Below, one piece after another: positions 18,754 to 27,800 of a stretch of DNA of 44,017 nucleotides. Below the pieces are notes generated by a model. It saw only the letters and a program-made list of their open reading frames with translations, was not told the DNA's origin and did not search any database. Location: positions 1-44,017 of the forward strand of contig JAFXJJ010000041.1 in the NCBI GenBank assembly GCA_017532345.1. The letters run 5' to 3'. Source of the DNA: Erysipelotrichales bacterium. GTDB lineage: Bacteria; Bacillota_I; Bacilli_A; Erysipelotrichales; Erysipelotrichaceae. The position numbers and the translations under genes are program-made. Position 1 is the first letter of the stretch; each line of letters starts with the position of its first letter.

Positions 18754-19422
18754 TTACTCTGCTGTGTAGTCAATCAATTCAAATGGAGCAACTGATTTAG
18801 TACCCTTGATTGATGACTTCACTACTACGAATGAACGCTTAGGTCCAGGAACATTTCCCTTGATAAGCATATAATTGTTTTCTGCATCAGTTTTAACAAC
18901 TGTTAAGTTTTGAGTTGTCACTGTTAAATGACCTTCATGACCAGGCATTGCGCGGCCTTTATTGATGTAACCGTTGTTACGACCAACTGTTGCTAATGAA
19001 CCAACACCACGGTGATGTCCTGAACCGTGACTCTTAGGTCCGATTGTTTGGTTGTTACGATAGATTGTACCGCTGAAACCTTTACCTTTTGAAGTACCAG
19101 TTACATCAACGATTTCACCGCTTGTGAAAATGTCAACTGAAACTGTAGAACCAACTTCATAGCTCATCATTTCGCTACCACGAATTTCACGAACGAATTG
19201 CTTAGCAGCTGTTTCTGCTTTGCTTGCATGTCCAACTTCTGGTTTGTTAGCATTTTTCTTATCTTCAACACCAAGTTGAACTGCTTCATAACCATCGTTT
19301 TCGATTGTTTTCTTTTGAAGAACAACGTTTGGAGTTACTTCAAGAACTGTTACTGGAACAAGTACACCATCAGTAGTGAATACTTGTGTCATACCAATTT
19401 TTCTTCCTAATATACCTTTCAT
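18754..19422 (-). CDS. rplC: 50S ribosomal protein L3
   Basis: L3 initiates 50S assembly and approaches the peptidyl transferase center. The 222-residue protein starts [20 protein letters not shown] and has [20 protein letters not shown] and the central-loop [19 protein letters not shown]. The methylatable glutamine region is intact. It follows rpsJ by 15 bases, with GGAGG. Confidence 0.98.
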   Translation of the reverse strand: MKGILGRKIGMTQVFTTDGVLVPVTVLEVTPNVVLQKKTIENDGYEAVQLGVEDKKNANKPEVGHASKAETAAKQFVREIRGSEMMSYEVGSTVSVDIFTSGEIVDVTGTSKGKGFSGTIYRNNQTIGPKSHGSGHHRGVGSLATVGRNNGYINKGRAMPGHEGHLTVTTQNLTVVKTDAENNYMLIKGNVPGPKRSFVVVKSSIKGTKSVAPFELIDYTAE

Positions 19423-19437
19423 ATTGACACCTCCGGA

Positions 19438-19749
19438 TTAAAGCTTAATCTCAATGTCAACACCACTTGGAAGATCTAAACGACTTAGTGCGTCGATAGT
19501 TTCTGGAGTAGGTCCAACGATTTCGATTAAACGTTTGTGAGTTCTAATCTCGAATTGTTCACGAGAATCTTTGTACTTATGTACTGCACGTAGAATTGTA
19601 ACTACTTGCTTTTCAGTAGGTAGTGGAACTGGTCCAACAACCTTTTTAGCACCGTGAGCTTGTGCTGCTGTGATAATCTTTTCTGCAGATGCATCTAAGA
19701 TTCTGTGTTCGTATGCCTTTAAACGGATACGTACTGTGTTCTTTGCCAT
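19438..19749 (-). CDS. rpsJ: 30S ribosomal protein S10
   Basis: S10 is both a 30S head protein and the NusE antitermination factor. The 103-residue sequence has [20 protein letters not shown] and [21 protein letters not shown]. It is the first gene of the long ribosomal operon, with AGGAGG before ATG at 19749 and a folded leader upstream. No fusA or tuf gene precedes it within the window. Confidence 0.98.
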   Translation of the reverse strand: MAKNTVRIRLKAYEHRILDASAEKIITAAQAHGAKKVVGPVPLPTEKQVVTILRAVHKYKDSREQFEIRTHKRLIEIVGPTPETIDALSRLDLPSGVDIEIKL

Positions 19750-19771
19750 GGCTTTTCCTCCTTAATTTCGC

Positions 19772-19869
19772 CTATATTCTTATAGACTCGCTCGATGCGA
19801 ATTACCTGACGCCACTACCATGACAACGGGTATCGGTGGGTCAGCAACCTCGCACGTCTATGCGGTCAC
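19772..19869 (-). promoter_or_regulatory. Structured 5' leader of the S10 operon
   Basis: The predicted transcript folds into one long irregular hairpin between 19859 and 19784. In order, AGAC pairs with GTCT, GTGCGA with TCGCAT, CTGAC with GTCAG, CCAC with GTGG, and TACC with GGTA around a small apical loop. A second small hairpin, CTATA/TATAG, follows at 19772-19785. This is much more pairing than random AT-rich DNA would give, and the GC content exceeds that of the neighbourhood. Its position suggests a ribosomal-protein-binding autoregulatory leader. The ligand is unknown; L4 is the precedent in other bacteria. Confidence 0.75.
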
Positions 19870-19875
19870 GGAGAT

Positions 19876-19904
19876 ACTTTACCACAAATAAACATTGATT
19901 GCAA
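19876..19904 (-). promoter_or_regulatory. Promoter of the S10-spc-alpha operon
   Basis: On the minus strand TTGCAA (19899-19904) lies 17 bases from TAAAGT (19876-19881). An A/T-rich stretch upstream (19905-19960) could act as an UP element for the RNA polymerase alpha subunit. The predicted start near 19869 leads into the folded leader. Confidence 0.75.
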
Positions 19905-20200
19905 GCACTTTTTTAATATTTTTTAAACTTTTTTTATTTTCTTTAAAAATCCTATAAAAAACTGTCATTTTTAGCTTTCCTAACCTTATTATATATATAA
20001 TATAAACTAAATCACTCTCTGATTTTTAGAAAAAAACCTCTAAAAACACTTAATTTCTAACCTCATTTTCCACTCTATTTTGACTACTTTTTGTAACCTA
20101 AAAATTGTAAACGTTTACAATTGAAATTTCATGCATTACGTCTCATAACTAACATTAACTCATATTTCACTTTAAGGCTTTAGAATTAGATTTAATTGTA
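19905..20200. other. AT-rich divergent intergenic region between rpsJ and the nucleotidyltransferase gene
   Basis: No gene is visible in this stretch. It contains an alternating AT tract (about 19986-20004), a weak hairpin TTTTTAGA/TCTAAAAA (20023-20046) and the cre-like palindrome listed separately. Confidence 0.7.
20103..20122. promoter_or_regulatory. Perfect 20-bp palindrome, cre / LacI-family operator type
   Basis: The palindrome has half-site AATTGTAAAC and core TGTAAACGTTTACA, which matches the CcpA catabolite-responsive element consensus exactly; LacI/GalR-family regulators share it. It lies 80 bases upstream of the -10 box of the plus-strand nucleotidyltransferase and about 200 bases upstream of the rpsJ promoter. 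A site upstream of a promoter would fit activation better than roadblock repression. The regulator is inferred. Confidence 0.7.
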
Positions 20201-20207
20201 GTATAAT
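20179..20207 (+). promoter_or_regulatory. Probable promoter of the nucleotidyltransferase gene
   Basis: TTTAGA (20179-20184) is followed after 17 bases by a perfect TATAAT (20202-20207). The gene's AGGAGAG ribosome site follows at about 20224. Confidence 0.6.
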
Positions 20208-20238
20208 ATCTGTATATACTTATAGGAGAGAAAATAAT

Positions 20239-21180
20239 ATGGCAAATAAAACAACAATCGTTATTTTGGCGGCTGGCTTAGGTAGTCGTTACGGCGGAAA
20301 TAAACAAGTAGATGGTATTGGCCCTAATAATGAAGTAATTATGGATTATTCAATCTACGATGCAATTATAGCGGGCTTTGATAAAGTAGTATTCATTATT
20401 AAACGTTCAATGTATGAATCTTTCCATAAACAAGTAGGAGAACGTGTTTCTAAGAAAATTGAGGTCGCTTATGCCTTCCAAGAACTAGATGAACGTATTC
20501 CTGAATGGTATACAGTTCCAAGTGATCGTGTTAAACCATTTGGTACTGGGCATGCTCTATTATGCGCGAAGGATGTCGTAAATAGCCCATTCTGTGTATT
20601 CAATGCTGACGATTATTATGGTAACGAGTGCTTCAAAACAATGCATGATTTCTTAGCTAACGCTGATAATACAGATAAGGATGTTAAGAAATACTCAATG
20701 ATTGGCTTTGAACTACAAAATACAGTTCCTGAAAATGGTACAGTAACTCGTGGTATTTGTAAGCGTAATGAAAAGAATCAATTAGTAGAATGCATTGAAA
20801 CTTATAAGCTATGTCGTTTTGAAGATGGTACTATTCGCGATATCAACTTTACTGAAGAAGGTGACATCTATCCTAATGACACACCTGTATCAATGAACTT
20901 CTGGGGATTAACACCTGATTTCTTTGATTTCTTAGAAGACTACTTCCTTAACTTCTTGAAATCATTAACAGCAGAAGATATCAAGAAAGAATGTATCCTA
21001 CCTGGTGCCATTGATGAATGCATGAAAACTAATAAATGCACAGTTGATGTATTACCTTGTAACTCAGAGTGGTTTGGTGTAACAAATAAAGAAGATCGTC
21101 CTATTGTAGAAGCTAAGCTAAAAACTTTACACGACAATAATTTATACCCAAATCTTACAAGTGAAGAATTCTATAAATAA
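20239..21180 (+). CDS. Sugar-phosphate nucleotidyltransferase family protein
   Basis: The 313-residue protein belongs to the nucleotidyltransferase family that makes NDP-sugars from sugar 1-phosphates. The N-terminal VILAAGLGSRYGGNKQVDGI is the nucleotide-binding signature, PFGTGHALLCAKD supports base and sugar contacts, and FNADDYYG holds the metal-binding aspartates. The rest matches a short stand-alone form without a hexapeptide-repeat acyltransferase domain. The substrate sugar cannot be told from sequence, and no kinase or epimerase lies beside it. It stands alone between its own promoter and terminator. Confidence 0.85.
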   Translation: MANKTTIVILAAGLGSRYGGNKQVDGIGPNNEVIMDYSIYDAIIAGFDKVVFIIKRSMYESFHKQVGERVSKKIEVAYAFQELDERIPEWYTVPSDRVKPFGTGHALLCAKDVVNSPFCVFNADDYYGNECFKTMHDFLANADNTDKDVKKYSMIGFELQNTVPENGTVTRGICKRNEKNQLVECIETYKLCRFEDGTIRDINFTEEGDIYPNDTPVSMNFWGLTPDFFDFLEDYFLNFLKSLTAEDIKKECILPGAIDECMKTNKCTVDVLPCNSEWFGVTNKEDRPIVEAKLKTLHDNNLYPNLTSEEFYK

Positions 21181-21185
21181 TAATT

Positions 21186-21215
21186 AAGTGATATTCGCTC
21201 GAATATCACTTTTTT
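21186..21215 (+). terminator. Terminator of the nucleotidyltransferase gene
   Basis: AAGTGATATTCG-CT-CGAATATCACTT, a perfect 12-base inverted repeat, is followed by TTTTTT just after the stop codon. Confidence 0.9.
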
Positions 21216-21275
21216 AATTCTTACTTTCACTACTTAATCAAGTATTGTATAATATAGATAGTAGGAGATGAGATT

Positions 21276-22430
21276 ATGATTAAGGAAAAGAAGCTAGTTC
21301 CCCTACTAAGTATATTATTAGTCTTAGTATTATGCGTGATAGGATATGAGGTATTTTACTTAATAAATGACTATCAAGTTAATCAAGATGTTGAATACGT
21401 AGTAGGTACAGATACATTTGAGGTTAATACACCAATTACAATTAATGATTTCAAGATTCAAGCCACTAATGGAACAATCGTAAATAGTGGATATCATTTT
21501 GATACATCAACAATTGGTGAAAAGAGCTTCACATTAGAAACTAAAAATAAAAAGGGTACAAGTAAAAAGTATGTTGTTACTTATAAGGTGGTAGATACTA
21601 CTGCACCAACAATCACTAATGATACTAACATGACATTCTATGTAGATACTGAATTGGATTTCTACTCACTACTTCATGTAAGTGATAATTATGATGAAAA
21701 TGTACGTTTTACTATTAACGGTAATATTGATATCACAACAGCAGGCACATACAATTTGGCAGCTATTCTAGTCGATTCATCAAATAATAAAGCAACTATT
21801 CCACTAACAATCACATTATTAGATAAGCCTCAAGCTAATGAAGGTAATTATGTATTAGAAGATGGAGTAATCACTACTTCTAAAGGATATCAAATTGAAA
21901 TTGTTGACCATATTGCTTATATTAATGGCGTTATGATAGTAAATAAGAGCTATCCACTACCTAGTGACTATGCATATGGCTTCCATGAGGATACACAAGC
22001 TGCTTTTGATTTAATGAAATTAGATGCAGCAGCATTAGGTTTAAACTTATACAATAGTTCAGGCTATCGTACTTATAATTATCAAGATTATTTATACAAT
22101 AATTATTGTAACTTGTATGGTCAAACATATGCCGATACAATATCTGCTAGACCAGGACACAGTGAACACCAAAGTGGCTATGCCTTAGATTTAAATACAA
22201 TTAAAGGATCCTTCGCTAATACTGATGAAGGTATTTGGGTAAATGATAACTGCTACAAATATGGCTTCATTCTTCGCTATCCTAAAGATAAAACAAATGA
22301 AACAGGCTATGCCTATGAACCATGGCACTTACGCTATGTTGGCATTGAACTAGCTACTGCATTATACAATGATGGTGATTGGCTTACAGTAGAAGATTAC
22401 TTTGGAATCACTAGTGAATATCCTTACTAA
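21276..22430 (+). CDS. Membrane-anchored D-alanyl-D-alanine carboxypeptidase, VanY/M15B type
   Basis: The 384-residue protein should trim the terminal D-Ala from peptidoglycan stem peptides outside the cell. Residues 7-29 form an uncleaved signal anchor. Residues about 40-185 are two Ig-like beta domains (a VVDTTAPTI junction at 105-113). The M15B peptidase domain follows, with SGYRTYNYQ near 262-270, zinc ligands H298 and D305 in HSEHQSGYALDL, and E348/H351 in YEPWHLRYVG. ATG at 21276 has AGGAGA upstream, and a TATAAT lies at 21248-21253. VanY-type enzymes can give glycopeptide tolerance, but no other van operon gene lies beside it, so a housekeeping wall role is likelier. Confidence 0.9.
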   Translation: MIKEKKLVPLLSILLVLVLCVIGYEVFYLINDYQVNQDVEYVVGTDTFEVNTPITINDFKIQATNGTIVNSGYHFDTSTIGEKSFTLETKNKKGTSKKYVVTYKVVDTTAPTITNDTNMTFYVDTELDFYSLLHVSDNYDENVRFTINGNIDITTAGTYNLAAILVDSSNNKATIPLTITLLDKPQANEGNYVLEDGVITTSKGYQIEIVDHIAYINGVMIVNKSYPLPSDYAYGFHEDTQAAFDLMKLDAAALGLNLYNSSGYRTYNYQDYLYNNYCNLYGQTYADTISARPGHSEHQSGYALDLNTIKGSFANTDEGIWVNDNCYKYGFILRYPKDKTNETGYAYEPWHLRYVGIELATALYNDGDWLTVEDYFGITSEYPY

Positions 22431-22439
22431 TAACTATTT

Positions 22440-22470
22440 AGACACTACAAATATAAAGTAGTGTCTTTTT
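22440..22470 (+). terminator. Terminator after the VanY-type gene
   Basis: AGACACTAC and GTAGTGTCT form a nine-pair stem around a nine-base A-rich loop, followed by TTTTT. Confidence 0.9.
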
Positions 22471-22800
22471 CTATGCTTTGTTTGTCTTAACAGTTCTAAA
22501 TATGCATTATATATTATCTTTTAATATCATTAGTTTATATTTTAAGATTAATTTTTTTTAAAATAAATAATATTACTATTTTTGAATATGATGTTTAAAA
22601 GCTAGGAATAATCATACTTTCACAGATTTCGACACATCGAAAATGCAGTCTATTAAAGTGACTGATAGCCCATTTAAAAACAGTCAAATAATCATACAAA
22701 TCAGTGTTTGTTGAAAATTAAAACTATGTAATACACTCAATATTTACATAATGTTAATATACATTGCTTGTAGAACTAAGGTATTTTTGATACGATTTTG
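22471..22800. other. AT-rich intergenic region with a possible small gene remnant
   Basis: No intact gene is visible. On the plus strand, 22587-22694 is an open stretch of about 35 codons reading ...TFTDFDTSKMQSIKVTDSP... A one-base shift near 22685 would extend it by about a dozen codons. It has a more protein-like composition than its surroundings but lacks a start and a ribosome site, and I do not recognise it. A weak promoter, TTGTAG (22768-22773) and TACGAT (22791-22796) 17 bases apart, precedes the next gene. Confidence 0.35.
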
Positions 22801-22824
22801 CTAGCAGTAAAGGAGAAATAAACA

Positions 22825-23244
22825 ATGTTCAGTGAAAATTTAAAAACTCAGAGAATAGCTAACGGCTTCTCCCAAGAACAATTAGCTACTCGCTTAAATG
22901 TTGTAAGACAAACAATATCTAAATGGGAAAAAGGAGTTTCAGTACCTGATGCAGAACAGTTAGTAAGAATAGCAGATGTATTAGGAGTTCAAGTTCACGA
23001 ATTATTAGGTAAAGAAATTCCCGTTTCCAACGAAAAAAGTGAATTAGAGATAATTGCATTAGAGTTATCAAAATTGAATGAGTTAATAGTCACATACGAA
23101 AATAAAGCATCAAATCTGAAAATGAAAGTCGGTATCATTATTGGAATTGTTGTAGTCCTTTGGTTTGGAGGAGATATATTAAAGACAATTTTTAATATAG
23201 GGATAGAATTAGGAAAAGCAATTGGAGATGTACTTTGGAAATAG
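22825..23244 (+). CDS. XRE-family regulator with C-terminal membrane segment
   Basis: The 139-residue protein has an N-terminal helix-turn-helix of the XRE/Cro type (residues 5-60, NGFSQEQLATRLNVVRQTIS), a short helical linker (70-98) and a hydrophobic segment (102-118) followed by an amphipathic tail. This suggests a DNA-binding domain tethered at the inner face of the membrane. ATG at 22825 has AAGGAGA upstream. It stands alone between the carboxypeptidase and deoC, and no target can be assigned. A second, longer XRE-membrane protein lies at 33282-33890. Confidence 0.85.
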   Translation: MFSENLKTQRIANGFSQEQLATRLNVVRQTISKWEKGVSVPDAEQLVRIADVLGVQVHELLGKEIPVSNEKSELEIIALELSKLNELIVTYENKASNLKMKVGIIIGIVVVLWFGGDILKTIFNIGIELGKAIGDVLWK

Positions 23245-23372
23245 TAGTATTCATAAACTCATTTTTCAAAACATTATGTCTTATACCGTTAGATGTTTAA
23301 TTACAATTAATATCATTTGACTTCTATAGTAAAAAGCGTTACGATTAACATATATTCTAGGAGGCAAAAACA

Positions 23373-24038
23373 ATGGATAATAAAGAAATTTTAAGTCATG
23401 TAGACCATACATTATTAAAAGCTACAGCTACATGGGAAGATATCAAACAAATCGCTGAAGATTCTATTAAGTATCAAACAGCATCTATTTGTATTCCTCA
23501 AAGCTATATTAAACGCTTAAATGAAACTTATGGTGATAAGATTAACATTTGTACAGTAGTTGGTTTCCCTTTAGGTTACAATTCTACTGAATCTAAGGTT
23601 ATGGAAATCAAACAAGCATTAGCTGATGGTGCTAATGAAATTGATATGGTTATCAATATTGGTGATTGTAAAGACCATAATTATGAAAAGATTGAAGAAG
23701 AAATTCGTACTTTAAAAGAAGCTTGTGGAGATCATATCTTAAAGGTTATTATTGAAACTTGTTACTTAACTGATGAAGAAAAGATTGCTATGTGTAAAGC
23801 TGTAACTAATGCTAAGGCGGATTATATTAAAACATCTACCGGTTTTGGTACTGCTGGTGCTACAATGGAAGATATTCTATTATTTAAAGCTAATATTGGA
23901 CCAGACGTTAAGATGAAGGCAGCTGGTGGCATTCGTAGTGTAAAGGATATGGAAGATTATTTAGCTGTTGGTGTTGATCGTTTAGGTACAAGTAGTGCTA
24001 TTAAACTAATTGAAGGACAAGAAGCTAAAGGTTATTAA
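23373..24038 (+). CDS. deoC: Deoxyribose-phosphate aldolase
   Basis: DeoC cleaves 2-deoxyribose 5-phosphate into acetaldehyde and glyceraldehyde 3-phosphate in nucleoside catabolism. The 221-residue protein has the Schiff-base lysine K153 in DYIKTSTGFG, the proton-relay lysine K182 in VKMKAAGGIR and D92 in NEIDMVINIG. AGGAGG precedes ATG at 23373. It is not in a deo operon with a nucleoside phosphorylase or phosphopentomutase; its own terminator follows. The next gene, a PduL-type acyltransferase, could use acetyl-CoA made from the acetaldehyde. Confidence 0.96.
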   Translation: MDNKEILSHVDHTLLKATATWEDIKQIAEDSIKYQTASICIPQSYIKRLNETYGDKINICTVVGFPLGYNSTESKVMEIKQALADGANEIDMVINIGDCKDHNYEKIEEEIRTLKEACGDHILKVIIETCYLTDEEKIAMCKAVTNAKADYIKTSTGFGTAGATMEDILLFKANIGPDVKMKAAGGIRSVKDMEDYLAVGVDRLGTSSAIKLIEGQEAKGY

Positions 24039-24045
24039 AACATCT

Positions 24046-24077
24046 AGGTATTTAACGTAATGTTAGATACCTTTTTT
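24046..24077 (+). terminator. Terminator after deoC
   Basis: AGGTATTTAAC-GTAAT-GTTAGATACCT (one G-U pair) is followed by TTTTTT. Confidence 0.88.
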
Positions 24078-24121
24078 ATTGTATAAATAATCACAAAATA
24101 TATTTTCTTACATCATAATAC

Positions 24122-24150
24122 TTTAAAAATATGTTAAGAAGTTGTAGAAT
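24122..24150 (+). promoter_or_regulatory. Possible promoter of the pduL-like gene
   Basis: TTTAAA (24122-24127) lies 17 bases from TAGAAT (24145-24150), with a predicted start shortly before the ribosome site at 24164. The match is moderate. Confidence 0.45.
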
Positions 24151-24181
24151 ATAGGTAGTGAAAAAGGAGAAAATTATTACT

Positions 24182-24754
24182 ATGAAATTTTTAGTTGAAA
24201 CTTCTGCACGTCACGTGCATCTTACTCAAGAGCATATTGAAGCATTATTTGGTGCTGGTGCTACATTAACTCACAAGAAAGACTTATCTCAACCAGGACA
24301 ATTCGCATGTGAAGAACGCGTTACATTACGTGGTCCTAAAGGTGAAATGAAGAATGTTATCGTTTTAGGTCCTGCTCGTCCTGAAACACAAGTTGAAGTA
24401 TCTGCTACAGATGCACGTTCATTAGGTGTTGTTGGTACACTTCGTGAATCTGGTGATGTTGCTGGTACTCCAGGTCTTACATTAGTTGGTCCTGCTGGTG
24501 AAGTAGAACTTGCTCAAGGTGTTATCGTTGCTAAACGTCACATCCATATGACTCCAGCTGATGCTGAAGAATTAGGTGTAACTAATGGTGAAATCGTTTG
24601 GGTTAAGGTTGAAACAAATGGTCGTTCTACAGTATTCGGTGATGTTGTAATCCGTGTTAAAGATAGCTTCAAGTTAGCTATGCATATCGATACTGATGAA
24701 TCAAATGCAAGCTTTGCATCTGGTGAAGTTTACGGGGAAATCGTTAAATTATAA
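24182..24754 (+). CDS. pduL: Phosphate acyltransferase, PduL family (phosphotransacetylase-type)
   Basis: PduL-family enzymes move an acyl group between CoA and phosphate and are unrelated to Pta. The 190-residue protein has two similar halves, each opening with a metal-binding histidine motif: ARHVHLT (H11, H13) and KRHIHMTP (H120, H122). It also has GPARPETQVEVSATDAR. ATG at 24182 was chosen because the AAGGAG at 24164-24169 lies inside any longer reading from the GTG at 24158. There is no N-terminal microcompartment-targeting extension and no shell gene nearby. This suggests a cytosolic, acetate-forming role in place of or beside Pta. Confidence 0.9.
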   Translation: MKFLVETSARHVHLTQEHIEALFGAGATLTHKKDLSQPGQFACEERVTLRGPKGEMKNVIVLGPARPETQVEVSATDARSLGVVGTLRESGDVAGTPGLTLVGPAGEVELAQGVIVAKRHIHMTPADAEELGVTNGEIVWVKVETNGRSTVFGDVVIRVKDSFKLAMHIDTDESNASFASGEVYGEIVKL

Positions 24755-24765
24755 TTAATAAAATG

Positions 24766-24790
24766 AAGCTCGGGTAACCGGGCTTTTATT
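24766..24790 (+). terminator. Terminator after the pduL-like gene
   Basis: AAGCTCGG-GTAA-CCGGGCTT with one G-U pair and a GNRA loop, followed by TTATT. The U-run is short. Confidence 0.75.
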
Positions 24791-24817
24791 ATTCCTTGAT
24801 CACTTAAATAGCTATAA

Positions 24818-24853
24818 AATTAAAACCTACTAATCAAAATGACTAGTAGGTTT
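24818..24853 (-). terminator. Terminator of the large surface-protein gene
   Basis: AAACCTACTA and TAGTAGGTTT form a perfect ten-pair stem. In the minus direction it is followed by TTTTAATTTT. It also faces the convergent pduL-like gene. Confidence 0.85.
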
Positions 24854-24863
24854 ATTAATATCT

Positions 24864-27800
24864 TTATTTAACTGTATAAACTAAGATTCTACTATCTGGA
24901 TCTTTCACTGTAAATCCATCTGGTAACATATTTGTATTTTCCATATTTGTTCCATTAGCTAACGTTCTATCTACTAACGGGAATAGATAACTTGTCTTTC
25001 CATTACTTATTCTCATATATACATAATATGTTCCACTAGCAATCTTATAGCCAGGTACATTACCTGCATATTTATTAATACTAGAAGGATTAACTTCAAC
25101 TCTGTAATTCGCATAATTTAATTTATACTTACCATTAGCTGTAGCTGTCATATTACTATTTAACCATGGATTATAAATGTTTGTTGTTTGCTTACGATAT
25201 GCCTTTTCAGTAGAAGCATCATCAACATTGACAAATACGATTTCACGCCAGTTACGAGTATCAGCATAGATGCAATCTGCGTTTTCTTCAAACATATAGC
25301 CTTCAACAACAAATCCATTACCTGACTTCTTAATAGAAGTAACACGTGAATTATCATATACATTCATATCCATCTTAGAATATGCATCTAAATCTGATTC
25401 AGATAATGCTTTTGAATCTACAACTACATATGTTGAACAATGTTCAAGTGTAAATGTAGAATATCCAGCAGTTACAATTATATTAGATTGAACCAATGTT
25501 AGTTCATCAGTTACTTCATCAAAATGGTAAACATCAACTACAGTACCATCACCATAAGTATCTGAAACATCTACTTTAACCACCATCTTTCCAGGAAGAG
25601 TACCAGAGTGTTCAAAGTTAAGAATCTTTGTATTGTTATTTTCAAATAGTTCTTCAATAACAGCTTGCTTTGGAGAAGTAAATGTTAGACCTGTCTTAAC
25701 AGTTTTAGACTCATTAATTTCATTACCATCAAATGTAAGACTATATAACACTTTACTTTCTGACATTACTTCGATAGTAAGTGATACATCTTTTCCTTTC
25801 ATAGTAGAGATAACATCTTCAGTAATATCTTGGCTTCTATTTAACTTAACAGTTGCCGACTTATTATTACCAAGTTCTTTAACTACTGCCTTTTCAGGAA
25901 TAGTACTATATGTTTTATTAGTGTCTAACTTGGTGGAAGATGACGATCCACCGCCACCTCCGCCTCCACCGCCGGAGCTTCTCTTTTTAATACTAAATGT
26001 ACCAGTCACTGCATTTTCTACAGTAATTGCATTTAAATTATCTGTTCCGTTTGGTAGATAAGCACGAACGCTATAATCACCTGCTACTGTTGGAATAGTT
26101 GATGACCATGTGATTTCTTCTGTGCCATTATTTTTCTTAGTTCCATACTCTATAACTACAGATGCAGTTGAATCTGATGGTACTAATTTCGCTATTGCTG
26201 CACTTACATTATTAGTGTAATGCGATAAATTACTTAATTCAATTTTAGGTGTTGCCTTTGATACATTAATTGATACACTACATTCAACACTATTATAATT
26301 ACTAGCATCATTTGGCGTAAATACTACTGTATAATTAGCAATTCCTGCTTTAGGAAGGATAGTAGATTCTGCCCATTTCCATGTTCCCGCTACTTCAGTA
26401 GAATTTGTTGAATCTAACCAAACTTCACCACCACTTAAACTAGAATCATTCAATGTTTGACCATACGTAATTACTGATGAACTTGGAGTCGTAGCTAAAT
26501 GTAGAGTAGCTTTTGAAACTACTACCGTTACAGTTTCTTCAACACTAACATAATTGTCACTGTCTTCAGGTGTAAACACTGCTACATATCCTGTATTCTC
26601 TACTGTTGGAATAACTGATGGTGTCTTCCATGTCCAGCTGCCATTAATTACTGTATTTCCTACCTTCATTTCTCCACCTGTTAAAGTGACTTCTGAAAGA
26701 GCTTTTCCATATACAATACTAGATGCTTGTAGTTCATTTGTAAGACTAGGTGTTGCCTTATTAACAATAATTGCTAGTTCACCAGTAACCTTAGTATATT
26801 TCTCATCAGTTGGTGTAAACTTCCATATTGCTGATGTTGTTCCTACTGTTGGAACTAATGATGGAGTTTCCCAAGATAATGTTCCTTCTACTACATTATT
26901 ATTTGGGTCAACAAACTTAGCTACAGTTGTATTCAGTAATAGCTTACTCAATGCATCTCCATAAGCAAGCTTATTAGAACCACTAATCGCAACTTCATTA
27001 CCTTGCTTTTCACTTACTGCAATTTTGTCAACTAATGACACAGTTAATTCATATGTCATATCTTCATAGTTTGTTGTCGCAATCGTAACAGTTATAGTTG
27101 CAGTAGAACCACTAGCACCACTGTTTACATTATAAACTAGATTATCACCATCAATAGTAACAGATGGTACAATTGTATTATCACTTATCACAGGAGTATA
27201 AGTCACATCTCCATAATCAGATGGTAATTTACTCTTTAAATCAATACTTACTGTACCGTTAGAGCCAGTCATATAGCTATACTCTTTAGCTTCTGGATCA
27301 ATAGTAATAGCAGCCTTCTTAGATACGATTACTTTAACTCGTTGTATTTCCGCAGCATTATAATTGGCTGTTTCATCCATAGAAACTTTAACCCCGCCAG
27401 TCCCTACTCTTAAAATTGAAACATTACCTTCAGAATCAACTAATATATTATAGTCTTTTAAATGTTCCTTGAGATCTTCCTCATATTTTATAACACCTTC
27501 TGTGCTAGTAGAACTTGCATTTATTTTGAAACTTGGATCACCAATAGTTACATTATATTCCTTTGTTTCTAATTCAATAATAGGTGTTGCTTTATTCACA
27601 ACGATTGGTAAATATCCAGTAACACTAGCATATTCAGAATTAGTTGGCTTAAACCTCCATTTTGCACTTGTTGTTGCTACTGTTGGAATTAAATATGGAT
27701 TTTCCCAATCAAGTGTACCATCTACCGAATTATTATTGGAATCTACAAATTCGCCTTTTCTAAAGCTTAATACCTTTAAACTATTTCCATAAGTTAATTC

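Noticed and set aside
16927..19422. Open frames on both strands overlapping rplB, rplW, rplD and rplC (for example 17489-17905 plus and 18416-18619 minus)
   Set aside because: They lie inside confidently identified ribosomal protein genes, have no ribosome sites and encode no recognisable protein.
19750..19870. A T-box or other metabolite riboswitch before rpsJ
   Set aside because: No T-box sequence (TGGNACCGCG type) or known riboswitch core is visible. The structure fits a ribosomal protein leader better.
21276..22430. A glycopeptide-resistance (van) cluster based on the VanY-type and VanZ-like proteins
   Set aside because: The two genes are about 10 kb apart, no vanH, ligase or vanX gene is present, and both families are common in susceptible Bacillota.
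24864..25100. An LPXTG sorting signal or hydrophobic tail at the C-terminus of the surface protein
   Set aside because: The C-terminus ends in KDPDSRILVYTVK, with no sorting motif, hydrophobic span or basic tail.
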